A stretch of DNA of 64,000 nt, taken from positions 372,001 through 436,000 of the forward strand of contig CBFFRP010000297.1 of assembly GCA_965644295.1 (NCBI GenBank). The letters are read 5' to 3'. A program made the translations under genes and the position numbers. The notes under the pieces were generated by a model, which saw nothing but the letters and a program-made list of their open reading frames with translations, was not told the DNA's origin and did not search any database. Below are positions 20,470 through 31,775 of this stretch, piece by piece (within the stretch, counting starts at the first letter, position 1; each line of letters opens with the position of its first letter). This DNA comes from Paraphysomonas bandaiensis. Taxonomy: Eukaryota; Chrysophyceae.

Positions 20470-23400
20470 ATGGATCTCTCCCAGGAAGATATTGCGAGCA
20501 TAAACTCTGAGCAATCTCGCTCGCGAAACATAAGTAACTTGAAGAGACTGGGCGGAATCGATGGATTAATATCTCGACTAGGACTGTCAGTGGAGTACGG
20601 GCTAACCCCTGATCAACTTCTCTATAGCCGAGAAAAGTACGGCTGGAACAGCTTCCCGGAGTCCCCCACAACCCCTTTTTGTATGCTTGTTTTCGCAGCG
20701 CTAAATGATACCACTCTTATTATATTAATGGCGGCTGCGGTAGTGTCCCTTGTTATTGGGGTTCTGGAGAGTCCTAGTGAGGGGTGGATAGATGGAGCAG
20801 CTATTTTATTTGCAGTGTTTGTGGTGTCAATGGTGTCTAGTATCAATGACTATACCAAGGAACTACAGTTTCGCGAGTTGGAGAAGTCATCTCAACAAGA
20901 CGAGCGATGTTCGGTGCTTCGAAATGGTGGAGTGATCGAACGAATTAATCCATCAGATATTGCTGTTGGTGATATTGTTATACTTCAGGTTTTCTTTCTT
21001 GCCTCTTCACGTTGTTTTTGAAATTCTATGTTCAGGCTGGTGACAATATTCCAGCGGACTGTGTGATATTGACACGGAACGAAGTCAAATCAAATGAATC
21101 AGGACTCAATGGTGAGTCGGACGATGTCAAGAAATCTGCTGAGGGCGACTGTTTTCTTCTCTCCTCCTGTCTTTTAACTGAAGGTCGGCCTTATCTACCG
21201 ACTGCGGTGTTTGCTCAGTGACACATTACTTGCGCAGGCGAGGAGGTACGCGCAGTGGTGATAGGTATTGGCCTGAACTCCCAGTGGGGAAAGATAAAGG
21301 CCAACTTGGTTTCGGAGGCTGTGAACACTCCTCTTCAAGATAAACTTGAAGATATTGCGGAGAAGGTGCGTGCATATATATGCTGGGTGCGGTTATGATT
21401 GCCGGTCTAAGTTCTGGTACAGATTGGGAAAATTGGACTTGTATTTGCAGTAGCAACTTTCACTGTGATGTTTGTGTCCATTTGGACACGTGATCATGGA
21501 CACAGCGTTGCAGGAGGAGTGATTGAAGCTTTTATTCTTGCTGTCACGATAATCGTTGTTGCGATTCCTGAAGGGCTACCACTGGCTGTCACAATTTCTT
21601 TAGCATACTCCACAAAGAAGATGTACCAAGATCAGTGTTTCATCAGAGTCCTAGCCGCATGTGAAACCATGGGTAATGCTACAAATATATGTTCTGATAA
21701 AACTGGGACATTAACAGAAAACAGAATGACTGTGGTCGAGGGTTGGTTTGCGGGTGTCGCACTGTCAAGCGATCAGTTCACTGATAATGCTGTAGATATT
21801 GTTGTCAAGCGCATTCTCGTGGAAAACTTCTGTGTTAACCGACAGGCATATCTGGTGACAATGGACGATGATGGTCGACCGCTGCATAGGCCTACTATAG
21901 TAGGTAGTAAGACTGAGGGTGCACTGATGCTTTTGGCACTGCAATGGGGTTTTCAGTATGACCATGTTGCTGCCGAATGTTTCAGTGAGGCTCGTGGGGA
22001 CAGAATATTCGCTTTCAACTCATCAAAGAAAAAATCTACAGCAGTGGTACATAGGCCAGATGGGACAGTACGGGTTCTATGTAAGGTACAGTACACTTCG
22101 CTGAGTACACACCGACCTTGATATACTTACTCCTGTTTGAATTCATTTTAGGGTGCAACAGAGTGGGTACTGAAAACCTGTACCTCCTATCTGTGTCAGA
22201 ATGGTGACACTTATCCTCTTTCAGACGAGACTAGGACAGGTTTTTATCGCTAATTATGTGTACCGCATAGTTATTTAATTCTTGGGGTAGATATTGAGTC
22301 TCATATTGATAAAATGACGAAGAAGTCTCTGCGGACGCTATGCATTGCACATAAAGATTACCCTTCTGCAGGTGGGGTATAGTTTATTAATATGTTGTTG
22401 TGATTTGGATATAACTGAGTATTCAGAGGATCTCCCACATGGGTGGGAGACTGTGGCACCTGATGACGGGGATCTCTGTTGTGACTGTATTGTTGGTATA
22501 GCTGACCCTTTACGCGCGGATGTCAAAGATGCCGTACGGGAAGCACAAGAAGCAGGTAATATACGGGCTTTATCAATCTAAGCTATGCTTTGTGACTTAG
22601 TGATAGGTGTATTTGTGCGAATGGTGACTGGGGATAACTGTGAGACAGCCAAAGCTATAGCGAAAGAGTGTGGGATTCTCACTGAGGGTGGGTTGGTCAT
22701 CGAAGGACCAGAGTTTCGAGCAATGTCGCCTTCCCAGGTATGACAGTGCGTTGTGGCAATTGTCATTGCCAACACAACACTGTAACAGGTGGACGCCATA
22801 CTACCACGACTGCAGGTCATGGCACGATCCTCCCCGGACGACAAATTTTTATTAGTTGTGAGATTGAATGGTCGAAATCTTCCTTCGAATCAGGAGGAGT
22901 GGGAGCATTTCCATCGGGGAAAAGTAGGCGTAAGTTGGGCTTTAGACCGAGAGAGACTTATGCCTGGATACAAGGAAGAATGGGAAAGCGCCCGTCCTGA
23001 AGGGCCACAGGTTGTTGGAGTCACAGGGGATGGAACCAACGATGCTCCAGCTTTGAAGGTAGCCCACTGTATGTGTATTCTATGTATGTGCTGTTTGCAG
23101 TGTAGTGAAACCTTGTGTAGGCAGCCGATGTGGGCCTTGCGATGGGTGTTACTGGAACTAAGGTCGCGCAGAGTGCATCCGACATTGTTATCCTCGACGA
23201 CAAATTCAGCTCCATTGTGCGTGCCATTATGTGGGGACGCTCTGTGTATGACAACATCAGGAAGTTTCTTCAGTTCCAGCTCACTGTTAACATTGTGGCA
23301 CTCTTCGTAGTGTTTATTGGTGCGTGCGCAGGTTTTGATCCTCCCTTGAACGCGGTAATGATGCTCTGGGTAAATCTCATTATGGATAGTTTTGGCGCTC

Positions 23401-24242
23401 TTGCCTTGGGCACAGAACCTCCTACAGCAGTCTTACTAGACAGGAAGCCGTATAAGATAAATGCTAGTCTGGTTTCGCGCCCAATGTGGCGAAATATATT
23501 TGTGCAGAGTGTCTTCCAACTCTGCCTGCTGCTGCTTATATTATTCCAGGGCTCTTCTTTTTTGGGGACAAAGGAATACAGGTGGTGCGAGGAATATGAT
23601 GTTCACTCACCATCGGGTAATCTTTGGGATCCGTATACAGGACAGCAGTCCCTGGACAATACAACTGCCACAGTGTCGTGCTATACTTTTGATGACGTGT
23701 GTGAATCTCATAGCGGCCACTGTTTTGAGTCAAAGCATGATATTATTGAGGAAGAACTTGGCACCGAGCCCGGTCACTTTTCATTTGAAGACTTAAAGGA
23801 CTTCAGGAAGGAGTGCTTGCAATGTACACGTACCGACATCACTCTGAGCACCATTACTTTCAATACATTTGTTTTCTGTCAGGTGTTCAATGAATTCAAC
23901 TCCCGTCGCCTATTTAATGAATGGAATATAGTGAGTGGGCTCAATAAAAATCCTATATTTTTGGCTGTAGTTGCCTTTACTATTGTTACGCAAATATTCT
24001 TGGTTCAAATAGCTGGAAAATTTGTTGGGACTACCCCACTAACTGCTACCCATTGGGGTATATGTGCAGGACTTGCAGCACTAACCATTCCCGTTGGCTT
24101 TTTAATGCGTTTGATTCCTATTAGTGAAAACCCTCATAGCTTCTTTGACAGTGGTGTCGGCCAAGCGCCAGATGGCAAGAAAACTATTATCAAGGACTGT
24201 ATAAGTGATGATGATGTATCGCAACCTCTCCTTAGTATGTAA
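20470..24242 (+). CDS. Plasma-membrane-type (P2B) Ca2+-transporting ATPase
   Basis: Ten exons: 20470-20988, 21036-21183, 21238-21365, 21423-22085, 22152-22239, 22291-22371, 22427-22555, 22607-22737, 22789-23058, 23121-24242. Introns are 47-66 nt and the total is 1092 aa. Landmarks: transmembrane segment 4 with [11 protein letters not shown] (PEGL at about 314-317), phosphorylated Asp in [10 protein letters not shown] (about D357), SKTEGALM in the nucleotide domain, MVTGDN, and [10 protein letters not shown] (about 709-718). The C-terminal membrane block has [20 protein letters not shown]. Known role: ATP-driven Ca2+ export or vacuolar uptake. The tail after the last membrane segment is only about 45 residues and shows no clear calmodulin-binding helix; the N-terminus is also short, so regulation probably differs from animal PMCAs. 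The ATG at 20470 is the first in frame after upstream stops. Confidence 0.93.
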
Positions 24243-25197
24243 ATTTATGTTTAGTTTAAAATGGATCTGATTCTTTTATTAGGGCAACATAGGGCCGAAG
24301 AACTGAGATATTCTGATCACTTGTAGTAGATACCTTGTTATGAAGTCAAGATCAGTAATACGCTAGGCACAACATCAACGGATAGATGGTATCAGAGTTT
24401 TTTAGTCACGGGAAATTAAAAAACTTTGTGTTGCCGTTCAAGAACTTCTTGGTTTTGGATTCTTGTTCTGTTCTTCTATATAGATCAACTTCTAACGTAA
24501 GCCTTGTATAACGACTACGGGTGATTGAGCCTCGCTATCATGATCATCCCTGTCCATGTGCACAGGTGATGTAGGGTAGGAATAGTCTTCTCACAACACT
24601 CTTCACTTAGCTTACTCTTCTTACTCTTTACTTCGCTACTTCTTAACTTTCAACCCAACTACGATATCAACTCTCTACTATATCTAAAATCCATATCCTT
24701 CTACCTATATTCCCATAGTTAATTCTAGAAGCGGTTTCCCAGCCATAAATAGCTAGTTTTCTACTTCCAGAAATAATCATATAGAAATCCCTTAACATCC
24801 TGTTATCTACTCCTATATCATCCTACAGAATACCTACGTATACCATCCTAGTACTGTACGGGTTACCATCATAAACGTCCGTCACATCCGTATATACGGA
24901 TAGTTCCGGTACACTCCAACCCTATATCTGGCCTTAATACTCGTATCTTCTAATCTAATCTTGCCTACCATCTACATCATCTCATCTCATACTACAACCT
25001 ACATCACTTCATCTTATTCTTCAGCCATAACAACCTCCTAAATCACCCATACTTGTCATACCCAATTTTGCTACACTTCCCCCTCATCCAAGACCTGAAT
25101 AGGTCCAACAACATATAGCGATCTGGCTTCATATCGACCACATGAACTCTCACAGATTCATTCTGCATCATTGTCTTACACAATACTGGTTAGGGCA
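24243..25197. other. Spacer with an isolated retrotransposon primer-binding-like site
   Basis: No gene. TGGTATCAGAG at 24387-24397 matches the initiator-tRNA-Met primer-binding site of many LTR retrotransposons. No LTR copy could be paired with it here. The remainder is pyrimidine-rich and AT-rich. Confidence 0.45.
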
Positions 25198-26320
25198 TTA
25201 TTGTCTTGTCTTCCACACAGTATTGACCCTCCGTTCTTCCGTCATATTATCTTGATACACTGGATGTTCTGCTACCCGATGTCTCGTCTTAGCCATCCAT
25301 TTCATTGTTTCTGCGTATGACTTCCCTTTCATGACAACAGGTATACCCTCTGGTGTTCGCACCACAAAAGCACGATGCTCTTTCAACTCCTTCACCTTCG
25401 CTCCTTCCTATAAGCATGAAGCCGTCATATTAGGTATGAGATCAAACTTCAATAATGTCTCCCAACATTTCACCATAATACTCCACTCCGTCTATCCGCA
25501 TACATAGATATACATGCTTTGACACTCGTTCCGGACTTCTTCCTTGTCCTGTAGCTCCCATCACCAAATATTGTTGATCCCTTGGATACTCATGAAATTC
25601 TAAACCCACTACCTCTGCTAGCCCTTCATGCATGAATGCTCCCTCTGATCCACCATGATCCACATGAATTGCCATCGGTATTGTCTCTCCTCTTACAATC
25701 GCTTCTCCACACCACCAAGGTAAAGTATTCATCCTTATCTTCTTATCATCATGTTGTGCCGGTGACGACATCGTATGTGTCACACTGACTTTTCTATTAG
25801 ACACTTGCTGGTTTCCATCCTCTGACTTCACCGTCTCTAATCCTCTGGTTTCCTCTACCCTGTCCTTTTGGTTGGCTCTTCATGGCTTATATCCGTTAAA
25901 CTCCGCACATTTCATATATATATGTCCCGTCATCTTTCTTCCTATCGTCTTCAAATATGGACAATAACGGTTCATGTAGTGTTTAAACCCACATATCGCA
26001 CACTGACTTAAGGAACTTCCATGGTCGGGTACTTCTATCTAGTCCTTCAATCCGTCGCTCACGCTTTTCTGGAGCTGCTCTTCCCGCATACACTCCATGT
26101 GACCTCTTACCACCTTCTCACTCTTTTACTGTTAAGACTGTCTTGATTCACTATCCGAGGTACAATTTGTGCCACAGTAGACACTAAAAAGTACCGATCA
26201 TATTGCACGTTCCTCACTCCCATACACTGCTTTATTTGGATAATGCTCTCCACTTCATCTGCTACTCTTTTACCTACATATATATTATCCGTAGACACAT
26301 GAATCAACTTTGCTGTGTAG
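25198..26320 (-). pseudogene. LTR-retrotransposon gag-protease remnant
   Basis: Reading downward: a gag-like piece (26307-26107, VADEVESIIQIKQCMG); a Cys/His cluster resembling a zinc knuckle (CAICGFKHYMNRYC at about 25960-26010); then an aspartic-protease-like frame at 25831-25442 with IPMAIHVDHGGSEGAFMHEG, where D-[ST]-G has become D-H-G, and the downstream YLVMGATGQG. A further piece follows at 25395-25198. Several frame breaks separate them. The family (Copia or Gypsy) is not certain. Confidence 0.6.
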
Positions 26321-26339
26321 GAAATTTTCCACTAACATG

Positions 26340-27640
26340 TTCTCTTACCCAGCAGTGATACTACTTGTTGATGTCAATATGCTTCGACCCCTTATATCAT
26401 ACACTGGATTCTCGGAAAGATTCTTTGCACTCTTACTGTCCATCATAAAGAATGGAGTCGGCTTTTCGCTACCAAGAGTCCAAGCTCCTTCTTGAACACC
26501 CCCCGAAGCCACACCAGTTTTTGCATAGCCGCATTCTCCGCCATATATACTCAGATTCAATGCTTGAAGTCGCAACTGTGGTCTGAAGCTTGGACTGCCA
26601 GGCCAAAGCGCCCGCACAAAAAAACACGAGTCATCCTATCACCAGCCCAGTCCGAATCACTGAATACATGTAAATCAAACTCACTCCCCCACTGAATCTG
26701 ATGCCCTCATCAACTGTACCACACGTAAATACTTCAACAAATAATGAATAGCTATATTATATATATAAGAAAGTATGATTATAATTTTGTTGGCACTTTA
26801 CTACTCTGATAGAGTGAAGCTAATTTATACCACAGTATTGGTGCACGAATAACAACATCAGTAATAATATGTTAATCTACACACATCTACTACTAATTAT
26901 TTATGTCGGTGCTACTATCGGTAACAAGCGATATCATCCTCTATTGGTTAACGCCCCGGCGGAACTACTTGTGCATTGCTGCGAGCACCATGATGGTGCA
27001 ACTGTTCCGGCTAATGCATTAGTCCGGGGGGCATCCTCTAGGAAACACCTCTTTTGTACTAGTCTTAGAGGAGTTGGGAACTATATGCGTTTCGGAGTCA
27101 TGAGGCGAAACGGATTTGTGTGGTAAATGAATAGCTAATTCTTGCAAGCTGCATAATATATATTATGTTAGACAAGTACTAAATCAAGCTAATAACCCCA
27201 CAGCATAGTAATCCAGATCAGGTCCAGTATGAATTGCCAAATGCAACACCGCTCCAATAAATTATTCGCCTATATATGGAAATGATTCAACCCACTGCTT
27301 TTCTGCTCCTCCGTCGTCAGCTCACGTTGCTCTGCCAACAAGTCCTGAACATTGTTGGTAGGTAGTGGAATCTCCTTGTTCTTACTGCTCTTTCCCATAA
27401 ATGAACTGAATTTCTTAACAATATATTCTTGGCATACTCAGATTGATCTAACATATACCAGTTGTCACCTCTTGTGATCCGGAAATTCAAAAAACGCTTA
27501 CACACACCCAGATCGTGCATCTCAAATGTTTCGCAGAACCTACGCTTAACACTTTTTCTATAAGTAGTAGGTGAGATCAGCAGATGCAATTATGATATAT
27601 TATATATACATATATCATCAACATAAAAATTATAATATAT
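26340..27640 (-). pseudogene. Copia reverse transcriptase/RNase H remnant, split by a LINE tail
   Basis: From high to low coordinates: YVDDICI (RT catalytic box, near 27610); ETFEMHDLGVCKRFLNFRI and LDQSEYAKNILL (27589-27400); LHLAIHTGPDLDYYAVGLLA (about 27200); then, beyond an insertion, LKYLRGTVDEGIRF (about 26720), SDWAGDR, and MDSKSAKNLSENP (about 26420). This is collinear Copia RT and RNase H with stops and frameshifts. The interruption at 26755-27125 is a separate LINE tail. Confidence 0.75.
26755..27125 (-). mobile_element. LINE 3' tail, 371 bp, with 12-bp target duplication
   Basis: AATGAATAGCTA occurs at 26743-26754 and 27126-27137. The insert starts with the same TATAAGAAAGT.TGATTAT end as the tails at 5359 and 44987. 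It also shares a GCACCATGATGGTGCAAC-type hairpin block with the 3' region of the full LINE (GCACCAAGGTGCAACC near 1460). It interrupts the Copia remnant between its RT and RNase H parts. Confidence 0.75.
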
Positions 27641-29127
27641 ATATCAACAGTAAATATATATATGCATCCACCTTCTGGCATGGATATCCCTGAAGAAGGC
27701 AAAGTACTCAAACTACTTAAAAGTATCTATGGTCTAAAAAGCAAACAGGTCTTAACTGGTATAAAAGTGCTGTACAAATTTTATGCTAGATATATATATG
27801 GGCTTTACCAGGCTAATATCTCACCCGTGTATATATTCAAATATAGCAGAATAATGGCAGGATTATGCTAATATAGCCATCATGTATATTATAGCATCTG
27901 CATCCGACACTGATATCCAACAATTCAAAGACCACTTATCCAAAAAGTTCGAAATTAAGGATCTCGGACTCTTAAATTATTACTTAGGCATTTCCATCCA
28001 TTAAGACTTCGATAAGAATAATATCATGACTCTAAGTCAGGAACTATATATATATGTATGTCACCAAAATACAGGACAAATTTAATATATTTTATGTCCA
28101 ACTGCAAACCAATGTCTACACCAATGTTGCTCTCATTCAACTATGATTTGCATGAATTCAATCATTTATCGGACTCGAATCAACGATATGTTCAAAACTG
28201 CTCATACAAGGAGCTCATTGGATCCCTGATGTATCTAGCTGATGAATGCACTCGACCGGACATCGCCTACGCAGTCAACACTCTTGCCAGATTTTCTGAC
28301 ATGCCTAAAATCTAACTACCTGTAATGCTGCGCTACATGTTCTTAGGTACCTCAAAGGCACTGCTAAGCAAGGATTGCTATATTCTAGATCTCACATAAC
28401 ATACATTGTCAGGGTACTGCGATAGCGATTGGGCGCGATGTCACCTCACTCTACGGTCCACTACAGCATTTACATTCTTCATAGGTAATTGTCTTATATA
28501 ATGGCAATCTCGATTACAGACAACAAGTGGCATTGTCATCATCTACTGAAGCTGAGTATATGGCTCTATCGTCAGCAGCTCACAGGAAGCATAATATGGC
28601 TATGCTCTTTATTATCAGAAATTGGTTTCAAACTTCCATTCTCAACAACTATTTGGTGCGATAATAAACGTGCAGTCCAATTATGTTACAATCCTACCCA
28701 TCACCGCCGAACAAAACATATCGCGATTCGATATCACATTATTCGAGAACATATTTCCGAGAATCTATTGACTGTTGATCATATACCCACCAAGTCAATG
28801 TCAGCCGATCTTCTTACAAAACCACTAGGAGCAACTAACTTTCTCACATTGCAGACTACATTGATGGGGGGGGGCTGGGTTCGACATTCCATCCAGCAAC
28901 AACAGAAAGCGATCAACAACCTCTGAGACACCCAAATTACAATTACCAAGCCACAAGCGACCTAGGTGGCTAGTTTGAGTTACATGGAGTTTTTACCACT
29001 TTTTTATTATTTAGTTTTGTTCAATACATACATGATACTAGACTAGAAGGGTGGTCTCACAATATGGCATCTCTGCAGTTCACTTATTATTGACTAGTGA
29101 CTGTTACTCTGGTTACTCTCAGTGTGT

Positions 29128-29968
29128 ATATAGTTATATTTAACCACGGGCAATAAGGAGGCTATATCGTCCCGCGCTCAAAATTTTGAAACGAGGGCGA
29201 AAAGCCCGAGTTTTAAAATTTTGACAAGGGACGATACTCTTATCCCTAGGTTAAATTGTAGCTTATCCTCATGACGTTGAAACGTTAATATTACATTGTA
29301 TAGCTATTTGTAGCATGCTTGCTGTATAAAGAAATAGATGTTCCCTGATTAACATTAAGAACACAAATGAGAACTCAAATCAATGATATGTATACTGTAA
29401 GTGTGAGAATGAATGTGAACAGTTGAAGGTGAAAGAGAGGCTTCTTATTCCCTTAATTAGCATCATCATCACATTAATATACAGCAGGCTTTACCTTTGC
29501 AAGTGCATCTGATCGAATGATGTGTGTATGATATGAGGGCACACAATATCATGAGAAGCACGATATGGCTCAAACCCTGAAAGAACTGGGTGTCACTGCT
29601 CCTAACCACCTATCTAGCATCAGATACGGTACTTAAACTCTCCTGTAATGTCCTTGAAGTTGTTTCGAAGTCCTGGATATGAAGACAGATCACTTGCACT
29701 GACATCGTTGTGATCTTATACAGCAGTCGAAGGATGGAATTTAACTTGGAGTGTCTAATGGTTTAACTCATGATTGTGGTTTCTCTATAATTGTGTGTAC
29801 TATAATGAAATCACATATATACGACTGTCATTATCATACTTAGGATAGAAGTGAGCTTCTGTTGAACCCAATATTGAAGTTGAATGTCTATATTTGCCCG
29901 GTGCTGATATGAGCGCCCTGTTGAGACAAAATCAGGTCAAAAAAAAGCTTTTTTTGAGACAAAATGGG
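29128..29968. mobile_element. Insertion of about 840 bp of unknown type, beginning with a large hairpin
   Basis: Alignment of the old Copia with the intact one is collinear up to CAGTGTG near 29127 and resumes at ATAAGTTCATATTC near 29969. The insert begins TATAGTTATATTTAACCAC, a sequence also found near 55722. No coding capacity is evident. Near its right end GAGACAAAAT is repeated around an A/T-rich stretch. Exact boundaries are uncertain by a few bases. Confidence 0.6.
29147..29256. repeat. Imperfect palindrome of about 110 bp
   Basis: TTAACC near 29149 pairs with GGTTAA near 29250; CGTCCC pairs with GGGACG; CAAAATTTTG pairs with itself on the other arm; GAGGGC and GCCCGAG flank a GAAAA loop. 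It forms a long hairpin at the left end of the unknown insertion. Part of the left arm recurs near 55735. Confidence 0.75.
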
Positions 29969-30285
29969 GATAAGTTCATATTCTCTCTATCATCTACGGT
30001 TTATTGATTATTTCATTGAGGGGGCGTATTAGGATTCAGCTTAATACAAGACAGTACCTCTGAGTTATAATGTTCAATGAAATATATCATGAACTGAATT
30101 AGAGAGAGTATCTGTTGAAGGTACATGATCGTCATTATCAGTTACACTTCTAACTATTCCGTTGTGCATGATAGTTATGTTTTATATTGTCATTCATAAT
30201 TCTCACTTTACTGTGTTCATCACTTACACTCTAATGATCACAACATTGCTTTACTATTACTAAGATCAATTCTTTATTAAATTAC

Positions 30286-31434
30286 TTATGGTGGTTTAAA
30301 CCCATGTTTATACATATACGCAGCTGACAAGGCGGTGGCTAATCCAGTGCCAACCAAGCATATCAGTGACAATCCGAGTAACTCTGTACCAGATGCGATG
30401 TGGCTACCACTGTATGTTATTCGGCGGTGCCAGAACTTCAAGAAGACATTAAAAAGTTTATTATCAACCCAAAAAGGTAGGGCCGGATCAATATACGGTA
30501 CGTTGTCATTACCGGCAGTAAGAACGTCGCGTACGAAGCGAAAAGTCATGCCCCACAGCACCCACACTTCTTCTGGGGTTTTAGCGGATGTGTACGAACC
30601 AGCATCTTTGGTCTCATTACCTGGGAATATGGGACCATATATGGGAAGATTGATGCAAGGGAAGTATATAGTGGAGCAGTTGAAGAGCCAGGCAAGCTTA
30701 TAGGCTATAAACTTCCGGATTTTTTGTTTTTCTCCAAAACGAAAGAAGAGCTCTGGTAGAGAGGCAGACCGGACATCTAGAGTGTTTGTATTGCGCCGCA
30801 GAAGTTCTTCTACATTTACCCAGGCAGCCGCAGCAACTTCAGAGGGTTGAAGTGCCAACAACGGACCAGAAGACTTCATGTACAGAAATACGTGGGGGGT
30901 AATGACCTTATGGTTATCGCCAAAATTTGTGTTCCGCAGCCGGCCCAGCCATGCGAACTGAGATGTATCACTCAAATCCAGACCCAATTCTTCACGTACC
31001 TCTCTAAGAAATTGTAACAGCGTATTAAAGTGAATGAAATGTTTAAAGTACCGATGCTGTTACCTTTTCACGCCACACATATCGGACTCATCAATATCGA
31101 TGAACCCGCCGGGAAAGGCAGTATCTACATAACATTTACGACAGACGTAATATAGAAATATGAAAATACCTCCACTCCATCTATCGCCTCCGCGATGTGT
31201 ACGCCTTATAAAAAGCATCTCAACATCGCTGTTATCAAGGTAGTTCAAGGCATCTGAAGGTGATCTTATAATGATATCAGTATTCGGCATTCTCGGCAGA
31301 ATCCGGAGTATGCATGCCACCGAAGCACAGTGATATTTCGACGTCACACAAGGAATTCCATCTGAAAACTTCAACGGTGCATCCCGAATGATGCTCGAAA
31401 GAAAATATTTAGTTGACATACTTCGTGATGTCAT
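30286..31434 (-). CDS. Nudix hydrolase with C-terminal membrane anchor
   Basis: Exons 31434-31170, 31124-31064 and 31003-30286; introns 45 and 60 nt; 347 aa. After splicing the core reads GDRWSGDTAFPGGFIDIDES, then the complete Nudix box G-x5-E-x7-REVREELGL, spread over exons 2 and 3. The GDRWSG..AFPGG context upstream recalls the CoA-diphosphatase branch of the superfamily. The last about 35 residues contain a hydrophobic span (LLGLSLICLVGTGLATAL) followed by a short basic tail, suggesting a tail-anchored protein. Family role: hydrolysis of a nucleoside diphosphate linked to another group; the substrate cannot be told here. The 3' end lies next to an old Copia LTR. The ATG at 31434 is the first good start, but upstream exons cannot be excluded. 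Confidence 0.85.
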
Positions 31435-31775
31435 TATCTGCTCACAGATTGCAGGAAAACACTAAATAAGATAAAGAGGTTCAAGCAGCGTACATCACTA
31501 CACAGAAATCGTAATGAAATGAAGATTACTACAGCGTGTACCGCATTCTCACGTCTCTTGAATAGTGGGCATATGAGTGTGGGCAGGTTATAAGGAGTCA
31601 CTGAACTGCTGAAGCAAAGTGTTGGGTGTATGCAAACTATATACTTTTGTAGGTGTATACAGAGTGTACATACAATGCTATGCCACGCTAAACCTATACG
31701 ATCCAGAATACAATACCAATACCGTAAAATACATATCTGCATCAGGATGCTTGCACTCGTGTTTCAGCGGCACTC

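Larger units (their letters stand above)
27660..30277 (+). mobile_element. Old truncated copy of the 9.7-15.3 kb Copia family
   Basis: The plus strand retains the 3' half of the same polyprotein: PPSGMDIPEEGKVLKLLKSI (27662), MSTPMLLSFNYDLHE and ELIGSLMYLA (28090-28310), and LLSEIGFKLPFSTTIWCDNK through LLTKPLGATNFL (28600-28870). Multiple frameshifts and stops are present. The 3' untranslated part, the polypurine tract (ATTGAGGGGGCG) and a diverged LTR (30027 to about 30277) follow. The 5' part is missing. An unrelated insert of about 840 bp sits in the 3' untranslated part (29128-29968). The LTR ends about ten bases from the Nudix stop codon. Confidence 0.88.

Noticed and set aside
31434-31742. 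Minus-strand frame just upstream of the Nudix start
   Set aside because: Cys/Leu/Ile-rich with no motif and overlapping the 5' region of the WD40 gene; not needed for the Nudix model.
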